A stretch of 64,000 nucleotides of DNA from Margaritifera margaritifera (taxonomy: Eukaryota > Mollusca > Bivalvia > Unionida > Margaritiferidae), in contig JAQPZY010001675.1 of assembly GCA_029931535.1 (NCBI GenBank), forward strand, positions 7,525,501 through 7,589,500, written 5' to 3'. Within the stretch, counting starts at the first letter, position 1, and every line of letters starts with the position of its first letter. The position numbers were made by a program, and so were the translations under genes. Below are positions 1 through 11,489 of this stretch, in pieces. The notes beneath the pieces were generated by a model. The model was not told the origin of the DNA. It saw nothing but the letters and a program-made list of their open reading frames with translations, and searched no databases.

Positions 1-480
1 AAAAAATTCCGCCTACCACTCAGCTTGTAAAAAATACTCTTGCTCTGATTTGTAGACAGAAAGAACTTTTTCTATCCATATTATCTGGGGAAAATTACCT
101 TGAGATAAAAGAAAACAAATGCCATGGTTGTAAGAAAACATCCCCCTCAGCGAAGATTAAATGGTTGGTTCCTAAATAAATTGAGTGATATAAATAGCAG
201 TGTAGCACATATGCTTTTCTTCTTCCAATTTATGTACATGCCATTATATGACAAAGAACGTCGTTAATCCAACAATCGATGATTTTCTTTCATATCTAAA
301 CTACAGTTGGGTTGTACGTGCATAAATACAGCAAGAGCACGATTTTCCAGTGAATAAAGAGTGGAAATCATGGCTACTGTTATAAATTTCTGCACTTCCA
401 TCAATATACTAAGGTAAGTGCACCAATTAAATGAGAATGACAGAGGACGAAAAATATACCACATCCGGAAGGTTACCTTT
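1..480. repeat. Left-edge copy of a dispersed, exon-like repeat unit
   Basis: This stretch resembles the units at 56,318-57,090 and 57,092-57,730. Positions 1-60 match the tail of such a unit (the text around the phrase 'ctctgattt'). Positions 260-470 match its middle, including CTACTGTTATAAA and GACGAAAAATATACCACATC. A canonical splice-donor string, AGGTAAGTGCACCAA, sits at 412-426 and recurs at 56,922. No open frame is conserved across the copies, so this is either a decayed exon or a non-coding repeat that carries a donor-like site. Confidence 0.6.
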
Positions 481-520
481 AAATTTGTACATGTTAGTAT
501 ATAGAAGCCAAAAGCAGCTA

Positions 521-603
521 TGCTTAATTCATAATGTGTTTAAAGATATGCATAATTCATAATGTGTTTATGGATATGCTTAATTCATAATGTGTTTATG
601 GTA
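521..603. repeat. 28-bp minisatellite, three units
   Basis: Three direct copies of a 28-bp unit beginning TGCTTAATTCATAATGTG run head to tail from 521. The second copy has GCATAATT in place of GCTTAATT. No coding content is seen. Confidence 0.8.
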
Positions 604-807
604 TTCCTTCTATTTTGTAGCTTATACATACTCTATCATGAATTTTTGTAAAATTCCTCATCATATTATTTTCATTTACCACTTCTATACATAATACCAT
701 AGTATTTGTTTCCTCTCAGATATATTATATTGTGTTATCTCTAAAAGAAGTGTATACATAGAGGATATCTACGTTTTTTTCAGTAGATGTACTTAAATAT
801 TTAACCA

Positions 808-878
808 GTGAAGTGGAAACATTATATTGTCACGAGTGGAGAAGCCACGAGTAGCAATACAAAATGTTTCCACTTCAC
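808..878. repeat. Hairpin with 16-bp perfect arms
   Basis: The arm at 808-823 (GTGAAGTGGAAACATT) is the exact reverse complement of 863-878, with a 39-nt loop. The loop itself contains two CACGAGT strings. It could be the core of a small palindromic transposon remnant, but no target duplication was found. Confidence 0.7.
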
Positions 879-880
879 GA

Positions 881-2080
881 GTGAAATATTTCCGTATATC
901 TACTCAAAAGACGTAGATTTGTTTTTATTATATATTTTTTTAAAGGTGAAAACCGTCTATTTGCATGGATTTTCTCCATACTGTGCCAATGCGATTAAAA
1001 GTTGCATTATTACATCGATAAAAAGGTTCCTAAATTTTACAATAATTTTAGGACAGCGACGTTTTACAAATTTAGCTTGTACATATGATGCTTCAATTTT
1101 TGCATTTTGTCAAATTAATGACTGTATTCGTATGAAAATGAAGAGATTTTTATTTTTGTTAACACATTTCATGCACGGGTAATGTTAGGGTAGGGTAATG
1201 TAGAAACATCACAGCGGTTGTATCTGACAGATTTCAGAGCGTAACACCTTTAAACAACAGATTTTAATGATTGTGAGTTTATTTGTAAGGATTTTCGCTC
1301 TTTAGTTTGTTTATTTCTACATTCAAACGGGAATTTTTGTGTGGCCTTATCAAGCTTGCAGTCTAGTTCGGCTGCAGACGCTGTATCCAATATTCGATTG
1401 TCACTTAAATTTGGTTTGCAATCAACACATTTAACAAACTGTCGATTTATCCGTCGTTTTCAAACATGATTGTGATGCGAGTTAAAATTGCAAGTTACAA
1501 AATTGTATTTCTATATTTAATCACGATTTTTTCTTTAAAATGTGTCCGTTTGTTGTAGAGTATTACATGTATATGATACAATACTGTATGGGTGACACAT
1601 AGCAACAGGTCAAGTAAGTTCAGTCACTGGCAGTTTCCATGATTCATGTAGAAAACTAATTATAAACAGTTAATGCTTGAAGTCAACTTTTTGCTGTTTG
1701 GAGTTCCCTTTTAGGCATTTCTTGATGACACCTCCTTGATTGCATAAATGTACACTAGAGGGTCTACAGTTGACACAGTTTACGATCTGTTTATCCTGAT
1801 GTGGAGAGAGAGAGAGAGAGAGGGGGGAGGGGGAGAAGGAGCAGAAGAAGAAGAAACGTGAAATAGACCTAAATATAGTTTTGAATAACATACATAAGGG
1901 CATATATATTTCCGAAAATGGGAAAGAAAGTAGTTCCAAAAGTTATATCGCCACTGTGGCGATAAAAGTGGTATCGCCACTGTGGTGTTATCATTTTTCT
2001 CCCACTGATACATTTCAATATCTCACTATGAAATATATAATATTTACCGTCTATACTCGCCTATCAGTCGAGTCCAACTG
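881..2080. other. Gene-free AT-rich stretch
   Basis: No coding region is supported here. A short open frame near 808-1182 overlaps the hairpin and has no recognisable domain. A (GA)n tract lies at 1803-1822. A small perfect palindrome, TATCGCCAC-T-GTGGCGATA, lies near 1946-1964, and a partial second copy follows it. Confidence 0.6.
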
Positions 2081-2092
2081 CAAACAACGTAG

Positions 2093-2133
2093 ACTCTGAT
2101 CTGCCGTCGCATATTGCACCGGCAGATCAGAGT
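2093..2133. repeat. GATCTGCCG hairpin, 14-bp perfect arms
   Basis: Arm 2093-2106 (ACTCTGATCTGCCG) is the exact reverse complement of 2120-2133, with a 13-nt loop (2107-2119). Related GATCTG(C/T)CG-type strings followed by CATATTG or CATTATG recur at 2184, around 17,200-17,350 and (decayed) at 63,475-63,545. The function is unknown. It is probably the terminal part of a dispersed element. Confidence 0.7.
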
Positions 2134-2319
2134 ATATATTGTTTTTGTTCTACTGATTACTCTTAACAAACTGCATGGACCCAGATCTGTCGGTGCATTA
2201 TGTAAAATTTAAAAAAAAATGAAATTAAAATCCCTCAATAAAGTTATCAACATGAAAATTACCCCTGTTTCAAAATATATTACGTGACCTGTTTCTCCTG
2301 GCACATGTAACAGTTGATT

Positions 2320-2540
2320 ATGTAGGGCATTTGTATTTTGTCTTTTGGGTGTGACTGTACTGTAAATTCTATGTAGTAAAGAAGAAAAAAATGAAAGCAT
2401 TGTCAAAGAGTATAAAGGAAAATGAAACTGAAAACGTGATTTAAACATCAGTTTCATCACACCCCAGTGACCATGTGGACAAGGGGTCAATAGTATTCTT
2501 CATAATCGTAAACTTCTTATTGTTCAACTGAAAGTAGAGT
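2320..2540. repeat. Segmental-duplication block B, left copy
   Basis: The text from TTTGTATTTTGTCTTT to GATTGTTCAACT-like sequence matches 62,830-63,240 in the same orientation. This copy carries one unit of the phrase 'atggacaaggggtcaatagtattctt'. The right-hand copy carries about six. Block order with the other left-flank blocks is the same on both sides of the window. Confidence 0.65.
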
Positions 2541-2551
2541 TTTATTAATTT

Positions 2552-2564
2552 CCCCCCCCCCCCC
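2552..2564. repeat. Poly-C tract
   Basis: Thirteen consecutive C. Similar tracts of 10 or more C or G occur at about ten other places in the window, often at repeat junctions. Length is likely to be polymorphic or mis-sequenced. Confidence 0.9.
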
Positions 2565-2867
2565 TAAATACGGTATTTGTTGCTCTCATTTATGGCGATA
2601 TTCGTCTTGTTGCCATCGTTGCTGGTGATGTCACAATGAGGATAAAAAAATTATCAATTTCCTTCTTCCGGTGGCTGAGTGCTTATGTTGTCCTCCCTGA
2701 AACATTGTATGCAACTTTACATATAGAGAAAGCGAGCGAACGAGAGGGGGAGAAAATATATGTGTGGCGGGCCTTCAAAGGAATTTTTAACTTTCTTATT
2801 CGGAAGTAAAAATTTATATTTGAATACAGTGACAGCCTGTCAGAGCTTGTTACCGTACTGACATAGA

Positions 2868-3060
2868 TGGAGGCGGGGAGGCTCAGTAGTTAGTGTGCTG
2901 GACTCACGACCAAAAGGGCGCGGGTTCGAATCCTACCATCGGAAAAACCTGGGTCGGGTACCGTGGTGTGTCCTTGGCCAAGGCAACGTGCCCCAATTTC
3001 TAAATAATCTACTTGTGTTCCTGTGCAGTAAAACACCAAATCAGTAATAGATCGTAAATC
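2868..3060 (+). mobile_element. tRNA-derived SINE
   Basis: The 5' part reads like a tRNA gene: a box A-like stretch at 2880-2896 (GGCTCAGTAGTTAGTG) and a perfect box B, GGTTCGAATCC, at 2923-2933. It is followed by a non-tRNA module, GGGTCGGGTACCGTGGTGTG then TCCTTGGCCAAGGCAA, shared in diverged form with the SINEs at 13,655 and 60,317. The acceptor stem does not pair as a functional tRNA would, so it is called a SINE rather than a tRNA. The 3' limit is approximate. Confidence 0.75.
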
Positions 3061-3359
3061 CGAAATCAGTGAAAAAATTAAATGATCAGTGAAGTGTAGT
3101 TTCCATGTAAAGTGTAGAATGGTGATGGTGTGTGAAAAATACTTGAAATATTTGAAGCATGTAAATTGCAGTATAAATTTATGGGCATCTTATCTATTAC
3201 AAAGCCCTTTTGCCGGTAGTTGTCTGACTACTTTCTCAAGTTCGACATTTTGTTTTCATCAAACACCTTAATGGTCAGCTTCAAGCAATATCGACCCAAT
3301 ATGTCACATTTCCGCCGCTTAACTTCTGCATTATATTTCCTCATATGCACTCGATAGCG

Positions 3360-3541
3360 CAGGGGTCCACAACCTTTTTGTGCCTACGAGCACATTTGTG
3401 AACTTATGAGAGAGTGGCGGGCACCAATCAATTAACATGACCCATTTATTATTATTATTATTCATTATAACCTCTTCCGCGGGCACACAAAAACCTTGGC
3501 GGGCGCCATGGCGCCCGCGGGCACTGCGTTGGGGACAACTG
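3360..3541. mobile_element. 182-bp hAT-type MITE
   Basis: The element starts CAGGGGTCCACAACC and ends with the imperfect inverted repeat of that (CGTTGGGGACAACTG). It is flanked by 8-bp direct repeats: CGATAGCG at 3352-3359 and CGATAGAG at 3542-3549, with one mismatch. An 8-bp duplication and CAG-type termini are standard for hAT elements. It has no coding capacity. Its right half contains a GC-rich internal palindrome (GGCGGGCGCCATGGCGCCCGC), which contrasts with the AT-rich surroundings. Confidence 0.85.
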
Positions 3542-4405
3542 CGATAGAGTTTAGTGACAATGGTGCTATCTTTGTCGGTAGTGTTGTCCCTCGTATGTTT
3601 TAGGAGGGCGCTTCACTCTGCCCTTTCGATATGGCGCCCTACCCTGTCTTAATTCGCCGGAGGTTAACGTTTAATATGTGCATCTGGGGCATCAACTTGG
3701 CATCGTTAACCTTAATTTCTCAGTTGCCGTTTAAATATTATCTTAAATTCACCAATGCATAAAAATGCCACATCTCTTTGAGTGTGAGCCCTTAGAAGAG
3801 AATTTGCCGCGCTTCAAATGTCCTGACAGGCAAGAAGTACCATGCCCTGTCTAGTGGTTTGGGACAACACTTGATATAGAGTTGACATCTAAACCTCGTG
3901 GCCTTTTGACTTCAGAATAAGTTCATAAATTGGTTCTCTTAGTCTGTTCTTTTTTGTAACAATACCCATAAGTTCCGCCCTTCTCATTATTTCCAGGTAC
4001 TGTATATTCTCAACTATGACTAGCATCAGTTACTTTGTCATGTGGTCGGTCCAAACCGTTATTTTACGGCAGGGCCTTTGCCTTGGTTCTTTTTACCACT
4101 CTCTGTCTTAAGCTATGATCGTAGCACTTGATGACGTATTTCATATTGTATTTCTAGGACAGTTCTAACGGTATCTCTAAAGCTAGTGTGTTATGCCAAT
4201 TTTGGGAATCAGTCGAGATTTCTTTGATGCTTTAGTTGATTAGGTGTCTCATCCTTACTCCTGCACAGTCTGCACATTCATGAGACGTCTTGGTTTTTGT
4301 GCACTTGCTTTTCTGTTATTGATCACTCAAGTACGATCAGCAGTGGTGACAGTGACCGTACTTGAACACCTGAATAGCTAGTCGTTTTCCATGTCTTCTT
4401 TAGAC

Positions 4406-4870
4406 ATAACGATGTTTATAGTTATATTTTCACCAATTTCTGGCTGTGAAGACATTCCATTATCCGAGAATTGCATAATGTACCGCAAGTCATCTTGGAG
4501 CTAATCCATGGCATCCCCTTCTTCGGCTTCTGCAGTTTCCGAGGGCACTGTCGTAACCCATGTTCTTTGTACACGTTGTCGATGGATCTTCTGTTCTATT
4601 AAGGGTACGACTATCTAGCTTGTCCTATTACTTACATGCATATAATTACATTTCAGATAATACACCTGGCTGTTATATGGTTGCTTAGTCTTGGTCTTTT
4701 CTCTTTGTCTTCCATCTTCAGAACTTTTCTTTCTTTTGTTATACACTTTTCTTACACCAACTTTCTAATCAGCGTTGTAACTATAGCTATCACGATCTAT
4801 CGTTTTTATATCTTTTGATATAATCTAGAGAATTATTTGGGATCTGAGGCTTTGGAAGATATTGGGGGTT
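4406..4870. repeat. Segmental-duplication block C, left copy
   Basis: This stretch aligns by eye with 63,568-63,990 in the same orientation. Shared phrases include GATGTTTAT, AAGACATTCC, GCTAATCCATGG, CTAGCTTGTCCTATT and AACTATAGCTATCACG. Divergence is considerable, with several indels. A short open frame at 4636-4818 is not conserved in the other copy and is not called as a gene. Confidence 0.7.
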
Positions 4871-6586
4871 TTTTTAAATTTTTTTTTTAATTTTTTAAAA
4901 TTTTTTTATCAACAAAAAAATGTTATCTTTTTCCCAGTAAGCATCATACTTGAGCTCTCTATGACCTTGTCTTGCCGTTCTGTATTGCTCCAATGCTTGC
5001 TTTGTTTGCTTCATGAACAGTTATAAAATCTTAAGATTTTCTGTTTGTCGCTACCATAATTAATGCCCTCTTGTAACTATTTGCCTTGACCTGCTTTTCT
5101 TATCCTTGATGTTAAAATCTTTCTTTTTATTTCTTGGTCTTCGCCTCCTCCTCCACCTCACCCCATTCACCGGGTCCGTTCGCTGTCTCTGTTTGTTCCT
5201 GTGTTAGTCTGACCTCTTTATACACCTTATTGTCAGAAAAGTTCATTGACCATTCGTCATATTGAGGATTAAACTCGATGTATAATCTCGCTATCAAATA
5301 GCAATGCGCTTTTCAGAGTTTCGTCACATTTTGCTTCTTGGAAGAGGTATGTCTCTTCGTCAGTTGATTTTCAGTCTTCTTGTAATAGGCAACAGCTAAA
5401 CTAAATAATATATTTTGAAGACGTTATGTAAACTCCCATGGTCATATAGAGTAGATGTGACTTGTAAAGTAATGCCTATTTACCACTATTTTCAACGGTT
5501 GAATTTTTATCATGCGTGATTTCTTGCAACTCCATAGCTCTTTCACCATGGAACATATGTTCTTGCTATTCGGTAAGTAACCTCCTACGTAGATATTGAT
5601 ATGCCTTATGAAGGTTTCATCTGTGTGTCTCTCTTAAGGTTTCGACCTTGAAATATCGAACTTTGAACTGTAAGTCTGCTATATCTTGCTATATAGGATA
5701 CGGTTTGTTATCCTTTCTCATGCAACGGTTTTGCAGTTGTGTATACATTTTTCACATAAGATCTTGACGTTAGATAGTGCCTACATTTTTTTAATTCGTG
5801 GATTGTACACTCTCTGTAATAAAGACAAGGAAGGACAGTCGCCATCTTTGTTTCCCTACAGTAGAGATCTGCCGACAGATAATTCTTCCTTACACGGTGA
5901 TTCTTTCTTGCTTTGTATCGAATACATACAAAGAATACGCTCCCATCCTTCACTTTAATAACTAGAGATAGAAAGATGAATCAAAGGCTACATCAGGCAA
6001 GTCCGAGTTCGTACTGAGTTGAATTACCTCCGCTCAATAATAAAAAAATGCACTATTCGCATTCACTATTTTTGGTACATGTTGCAGTACAGTGAGAGGA
6101 GGGATATCCCATGGAGTGCTGTTAAGGCACATACCTGTTTGTAAACTTAACTTCCTTTCCTAGTTTCTGTTCTCACGGTGGTATTTTGTAATAAAGCCGA
6201 TTCAATTGTTCAATGCATGGTACATAGTGTAATAATGCAGTATACCCGTTGGATTTATGTCAGAAAATTTTGAAAAGAAACACTATCTCAGAGAAAATTT
6301 TCTACCTGTAAAAAAACAAAGATGGTTGCTATCCGTTTTTTCCTTTGTTATATCAAGGGTATAATCAAGGAAAACACTTTCGACACTATCAAACATCAAG
6401 TTCCTGTACATTTTATTCTTTGATTTATTTCCCTATTTATGGCTACTTTAGCGCCCTCTTTCAATTTTATTCCTGTCTATTTTAGAGTGCGACCTTTCTT
6501 AATTTTTGAATATTTAATTAAAAACTAAAATTATAACAAATATGAAATTAAGAAAGAATATAACTATATAGTTTCTTTTTTTACAG
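4871..6586. other. Gene-free stretch upstream of the receptor exon
   Basis: Nothing coding is supported. A/T homopolymer runs lie at 4868-4915. This interval should contain the promoter and any 5' exon of the receptor gene, because the first visible exon lacks an ATG, but no exon or promoter could be picked out by eye. Open frames on both strands at 5686-5958 overlap each other and have no domain character. Confidence 0.5.
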
Positions 6587-8925
6587 ACCAAGCTCGAGCC
6601 AGCCAGAACACATAATCGTGTTGTTGTTGATTGCTCTCTCAGTATCTTCGACTCCTCTGTCAGACTTTATTCCTGGGTCGTGTCCAGAGCCTTGCTTCTG
6701 CAGCAAAACGCTAACGTCCGTTAACTGCCAAGGCAAGAAGCTCACCAGTATCCCATCTGGCATACCGATCTCTGTGGAAAAACTCTATCTTAGTTACAAT
6801 GACTTGACCTCCATTCCGGCCTTTTCGTTTCGAAACCTGACAAATCTACAACTCTTATATCTAGACCATAACAAAATATCATACATCGAACCTTGGGGCT
6901 TTGGAAACCTCTCAACACTAGTGTCTATCGATCTACGAAATAACCTGCTGCTTGCAATCGCAGCAAATTCATTCTCTGGCATGCCGAAACTGGAAAGTGT
7001 CTACTTAACCACAAACAAGCTTCAAACAATCGATGAACATGCTTTCCGTGGCTCAAATAGCTTGAGAAATATATCACTTAGCGCTAACAAGTTCACATCC
7101 GTTCCATCCCTTGGTTATCAGCCGAAGTTCAGATCCCTAGTAATAGAAGGCAACTCTATAACCGATGGAACATTTCCTGAATCTTTCTCCAGCAGCAATC
7201 AGTTCACAGACATCATTCTCAGTAACAACAAGATTAAAAAGCTTTCCAAGTCAACGTTTGAGGCTTTAAGAAACACCAGTATTGAAAAGTTAGAAATATC
7301 TCGAAATGCCATTTCAGATATTGATAGAGACACCTTCTCAGTTTTGACATCTTTGCGGTCTTTGAAGCTAGCTGTAAATCCCCTAAGTGGTCAGGCACTG
7401 GAGACAGGTTTAATGGGCTTGCGTAGCTTGAATTTCAACACTCTGAACATCGAAAATATCAGCCTTGGTGGGAATCTCCCCAACAGTACATTCAGTTTGT
7501 TGAGGAATACTTCTATCAAGTACCTGATTATGTCGAATAACGTTATAAGACATATTCAAGACCGCGCCTTCGCTGACCTTGAGAATCTTTTAAACTTGGA
7601 GATATCTGGGTGCGAAATCGTGACTATTGCAAGCACTGCCTTTCAAGGACTGAAATCACTAGAGATTCTTCTCATGAATGGCAATCTTCTAACAGATGTT
7701 CCTTTTAACCTGCCATCGACTTTGCAAAGGCTTTTTTTAAATGGTAACAGGATCGCTTCTATTCCAGACAATATTTTTGCCAATCTAAATCAACTTCAGT
7801 ATCTCTACCTCGGGAATAATTTGATTCATGAATTGAGGGAAGACTCATTCATTGGTTTGCCCAATTTAAGTATTCTTCATCTTGTGGCAAATAAAATTGC
7901 TACACTCCCAAAACAGGTTTTTAACTCTCTGATACGCCTCAAATCACTCGAATTAAATAAAAACAATTTGAAGCATGTTCAAGGTACAGATGACATTTTT
8001 TCCCCAATGGATTCATTGACCTACTTGAACATCGCAGACAACTACTGCAACTATATTCCTCTGCATTCATTTAATAAGTTATCCTCCCTGCAATATCTAC
8101 ATCTTGAAAATAACAACCTTGGTCCTTTGATAGCTAATGACGGTACATCATCTCTCCTGCTAGGACTTCAACAGTTGAGGGAACTTTATTTGGATAATAA
8201 TAACATCACAGATCTACCAGACCCTTTGTTTCGCGATTTAGTCTCTTTAAAGAATCTGGCTTTGAGGAACAACAAAATCTCTGGATGGGGTTCAGACCTC
8301 TTCAAGACAACTGCACATCTAACGGACGTTGAACTGAGTATGAATCTCATCTCCATCCTCAGGGACCAGAATTTGAATGATCTGAGTAGTCTCGATTCGC
8401 TAAATTTGAACCTGACAGGTAATCCATTTGCATGTACATGTGACTTAAGATGGTTCAGGGACTGGATCAAAACCACAAAAGTAAAATTGATGAACATAGA
8501 TCGTTACAAATGCAATTCTCCCAAGGAATGGAGCGGAAAACCTCTCCTTTCCTTCGACAAAACGGAAATTAAGTGTGATTTTTTCACTTGGTATGAAATA
8601 ATGTGTGCCGCGGTGGGAGCAGCTGTCGTGGTGACTGTAGTTTTGCTCGTTCTTTATCGAAACCGGTGGCGAATCTGGCTGCGATTGTACAAGATAAAAC
8701 GGAGGTTCAGGAGGGTTCGTATGGCGCCAAGAAACGGACATGGGGAATACGAGGCAGTACCTGGAGTAGACAGTAATTACGACGCCTACATCTCGTATAC
8801 TGAGGAGGATTATCAGTGGGTTATTGAGAACATTCTCAAAGGCATTGATGCAGGATTAGACAATAATCAGCAGAAATGTGGAGGTCGGTTCAAGTTGTAC
8901 ATGAAAGACAGAGATTCGATTCCAG
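6587..8925 (+). CDS. Toll-like receptor, exon with LRR ectodomain, TM and first half of TIR
   Basis: This exon encodes most of a single-pass innate immune receptor that should bind ligand outside the cell and signal through a cytoplasmic TIR domain. Residue numbers run from the Val codon at 6618. A hydrophobic signal-like stretch (IIVLLLIALSVSS) is followed by an LRRNT with cysteines near 22, 26, 28 and 37. About 20 leucine-rich repeats follow, then one LRRCT (CTCDLRWFRDW and later Cys, about 600-651), a TM helix at about 657-680, a basic juxtamembrane segment, and TIR box 1 YDAYISY at 721-727. One LRRCT makes it the single-cysteine-cluster type. There is no in-frame ATG before the LRRs. A strong acceptor (pyrimidine tract then ACAG) ends at 6586, so the start codon must lie in an upstream exon; the GTG at 6618 is not a credible start. 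The donor AG/GTAAGA at 8925/8926 splits a Gly codon in box 2. The 5' end is therefore partial. Confidence 0.9.
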
Positions 8926-10925
8926 GTAAGATTCTACTATCCTTTGCCAAATAAGTTTTATTCATCAGGCGTGTGGCATGGATTAAGTGATGATGACATA
9001 TACTCCTCTGGATATTCATAGATACGAACATTTTCTATAACTTTTGCTAAGCATGTTCAACTTCACATTGAAATCGATTTCTCAGACACCTTGTCTGTAG
9101 CGCAAGACAATACCACCGCCAGTCATTTAAACGCAGTATTACACAAAAATATCACAGGTACGATGCATGTTTTCAGCTGAAGTTAATGTGATTCATATAA
9201 ATATTTTGTTTTGCATGTTAATTTCACTATTCGTAGCTCAGTGTCTAAAGTACATGGAGTCGAATACGGTGCAGATACTATAAATTAAGACAACAAAAAC
9301 TCAATTGCCATTAAAACTAGTCTCAATGAATAAATTTCACCTGTTATGTATTGACGAAATAAACTTACGTCAAGGACTAAGGCTGTATCTTTTTTTCACA
9401 AAAACAGGCAGATCAAATGCATGATATTGATTTAAGTTCAAAGTATCCAAAGTTGATGATTAACATCACCTGTAAGACACTTTTCGACTGTACAATGCAG
9501 AAAGTTATATGCTTGAATGCGAAGATGTGACATTCACAGAGCGTTTTTTCAGCTTTTCATAACAACTCACTATCAACTCGTATTGATATTTTGTGAAATG
9601 AGTGTGCACTTTACAGTAATATGAATTATAACAGTGTGGAAATAAAATACCAAATTGATATTTTTTGTGCGTTTTGTTCACTCTAAATATTTTAGTCAAT
9701 CACTAGGTCAAACGCCATACTAATATTTCAAATGTTTACATACAGTCAACATTTCACTTTTAATAAGATAATACTGCCGTGGACGCATACTTTTCCTAGG
9801 ATAGTATTAATTAGTTCTTGTCTCGCAAATGAGTTCAATATCAATCACACCAAAGTTTATTTCGGATGGGTGCATGAGTAATTTTGGTCATTTTGTATTA
9901 CAAAGATAGTAAGACTCATAAAGGAGATATACAAATGTGGCAATTAACATGTGCTTTTTGAGGTTTACGGTGAATCGATATTGTTTAAGTCTGTGTAAGT
10001 CTTGGTCTTTTCCTTTTACATTTAGAGTTTGAAAATAAATCAACCGATAACATGAAATAAAATGGTTTCAAAATTATCCCCAAGTCTGGGTTGTTTCTTC
10101 TTTTAAACAAGGAAAACATGCATAAAGTAAAAAGTGTGCAAATAAAAGCAACATCATTACATTTTTCAATGTCTGTAGAATATACCAGTATAAGGTTCAT
10201 TCCTCTGTTACAGATATCAAAATAGCAAAGTGGTTCAGAAAACGGTATAATATCTTTGATTGATCAGCAGAATGTTCAATCAATTTAAATTTTACGCCTA
10301 ATTGCAATTTTCGATTATAGTTTACACACAAGGTCAAAATAAGCTTCAACAGTAAATTTTCATATTTTGTTACAAATTTAAAGATATTTGTCTAATCTTT
10401 GTCAATAAAGAAATAAATAAATAAATACATAAAAAAGTAATAAATAAATTAAGACGCAGTGTTGTGTACAAATCAGGTACTTTAAGGTAATGTGTCAAAT
10501 GCCTGGAAGCCCCTGTGGCACGACGGAGATATTTGGTGAGACAGAAGAAGAGAGGTATATCCGTGTGTAATTTGAGTCCATTTTAAATAAATAAAGAGAA
10601 ATATATATTGGAAAAATGGTAAAGCCATTAGCAAGAGTTTTAAATAGAACTCAGATATTCATCGATCATTTATTTTATAGCAAAGTAAACCTTAAAATTC
10701 GATGATGCTGAAAGCAGACACTTTATTCTTTGATTTGCTGTAAAGTACTAAGTAATATTTTCCCCGTGTGCATGAATTTTTAGTCCCATAACTGAACAAA
10801 TGCTGTAGTGTCACAGACTAAACGGTATAAGACATGTATGTATGTATGTATGTATGTATGTATGTATGTATGTATGTATGTATGTATGTATGTATGTATG
10901 TATGTATTGTTTATATTTAATACAG
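8926..10925 (+). other. Intron interrupting the TIR BB loop
   Basis: This is a phase-1 intron of 2.0 kb with donor GTAAGA at 8926 and acceptor TACAG ending at 10,925. Splicing joins a G to GA, giving Gly in RDSIPG-E-P. Reading through without splicing meets a stop at 8952-8954, so retention would end the protein inside box 2. The rest of the intron is AT-rich with no gene seen. A (TATG)n microsatellite ends about 18 nt before the acceptor. Confidence 0.9.
10834..10907. repeat. (TATG)n microsatellite beside a splice acceptor
   Basis: About 18 units of TATG run to within 18 nt of the acceptor of the last receptor exon. It occupies the place where a branch point and pyrimidine tract would normally lie. 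The short pyrimidine-poor text between it and the AG is TTGTTTATATTTAATACAG. Confidence 0.95.
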
Positions 10926-11245
10926 GAGAGCCTGCACTTGGTACCATGCTGGATACGATGGATGTCAGTCGCCACGTGATAATCGTCCTAAGTAAGCATT
11001 ATACTGAAGACAGGTTCTATGAAATGGAGCTGGATTTCATCCTTGAAAAGCACACGAGGCGTGAAATTGACAGCTTTATTGTCGTCACAGTAGGTCGACT
11101 GGAAGCAAAGCACGTGCCAAAATGTCTTCGGCTGACTATCACCCGCGGGGAATTCCTGGAATGGGAAGATGATGCAAACACTAAAGCAGCTTTCATGAAA
11201 CGGCTCCAAGAACGCCTTGACCAGAGAGCACAATATGAAGATTGA
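10926..11245 (+). CDS. Toll-like receptor, terminal exon with second half of TIR
   Basis: This is the continuation of the exon at 6587-8925. With the preceding base it reads G-E-P-A-L-G-T-M, completing the BB loop, then DVSRHVIIVLSKHYTEDRFY, an ELDFILEK helix, DSFIVVTVGRL and a box 3-like FLEWED. It stops with TGA at 11,243-11,245, about 105 residues in total. TIR domains recruit MyD88-type adaptors, or in some cases act as NADases. No catalytic Glu was assigned here. The spliced protein from the Val at 6618 is 875 residues plus whatever the missing first exon adds, which is normal for a TLR. Confidence in the join is high because the phase and the domain both continue. Confidence 0.9.
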
Positions 11246-11475
11246 TAAAGGCAAAGTCCCTCAGTTTGCATTGTTTTTGTGTTGTTTTTGAACAGATTTG
11301 TGGATCTGTAGATAACTAGACCTGTTGAAATTAGTTTTAATTGTGGACGATTTTTTCACATAATTGAAATTTACATTTGGGAAAGAAGGTTATGCATTAA
11401 GTTTTGGTATAACTTTTCAAGTGTCATATATATATAAATCAAGGCAGAATTACTTTTGTGCCTACTTGAAAATAC

Positions 11476-11485
11476 AATAAATAAA
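11476..11485 (+). promoter_or_regulatory. Polyadenylation signals of the receptor gene
   Basis: Two overlapping AATAAA hexamers lie 231 nt after the receptor stop codon. They are the first on this strand after the coding end, which makes a 3' UTR of about 250 nt plausible. Confidence 0.55.
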
Positions 11486-11489
11486 AGAG

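Noticed and set aside
808..1182. 124-codon plus-strand frame
   Set aside because: It starts inside a hairpin and shows no domain, signal peptide or conserved copy elsewhere in the window.
2880..2940. A functional tRNA gene
   Set aside because: Box A and box B are present but the acceptor stem does not pair, and a SINE body follows. The same holds for 13,772 and 60,320.
6618..6620. GTG as the receptor start codon
   Set aside because: Animals do not normally start at GTG, and an acceptor site lies just upstream with the frame open through it. The true start is probably in an earlier exon.
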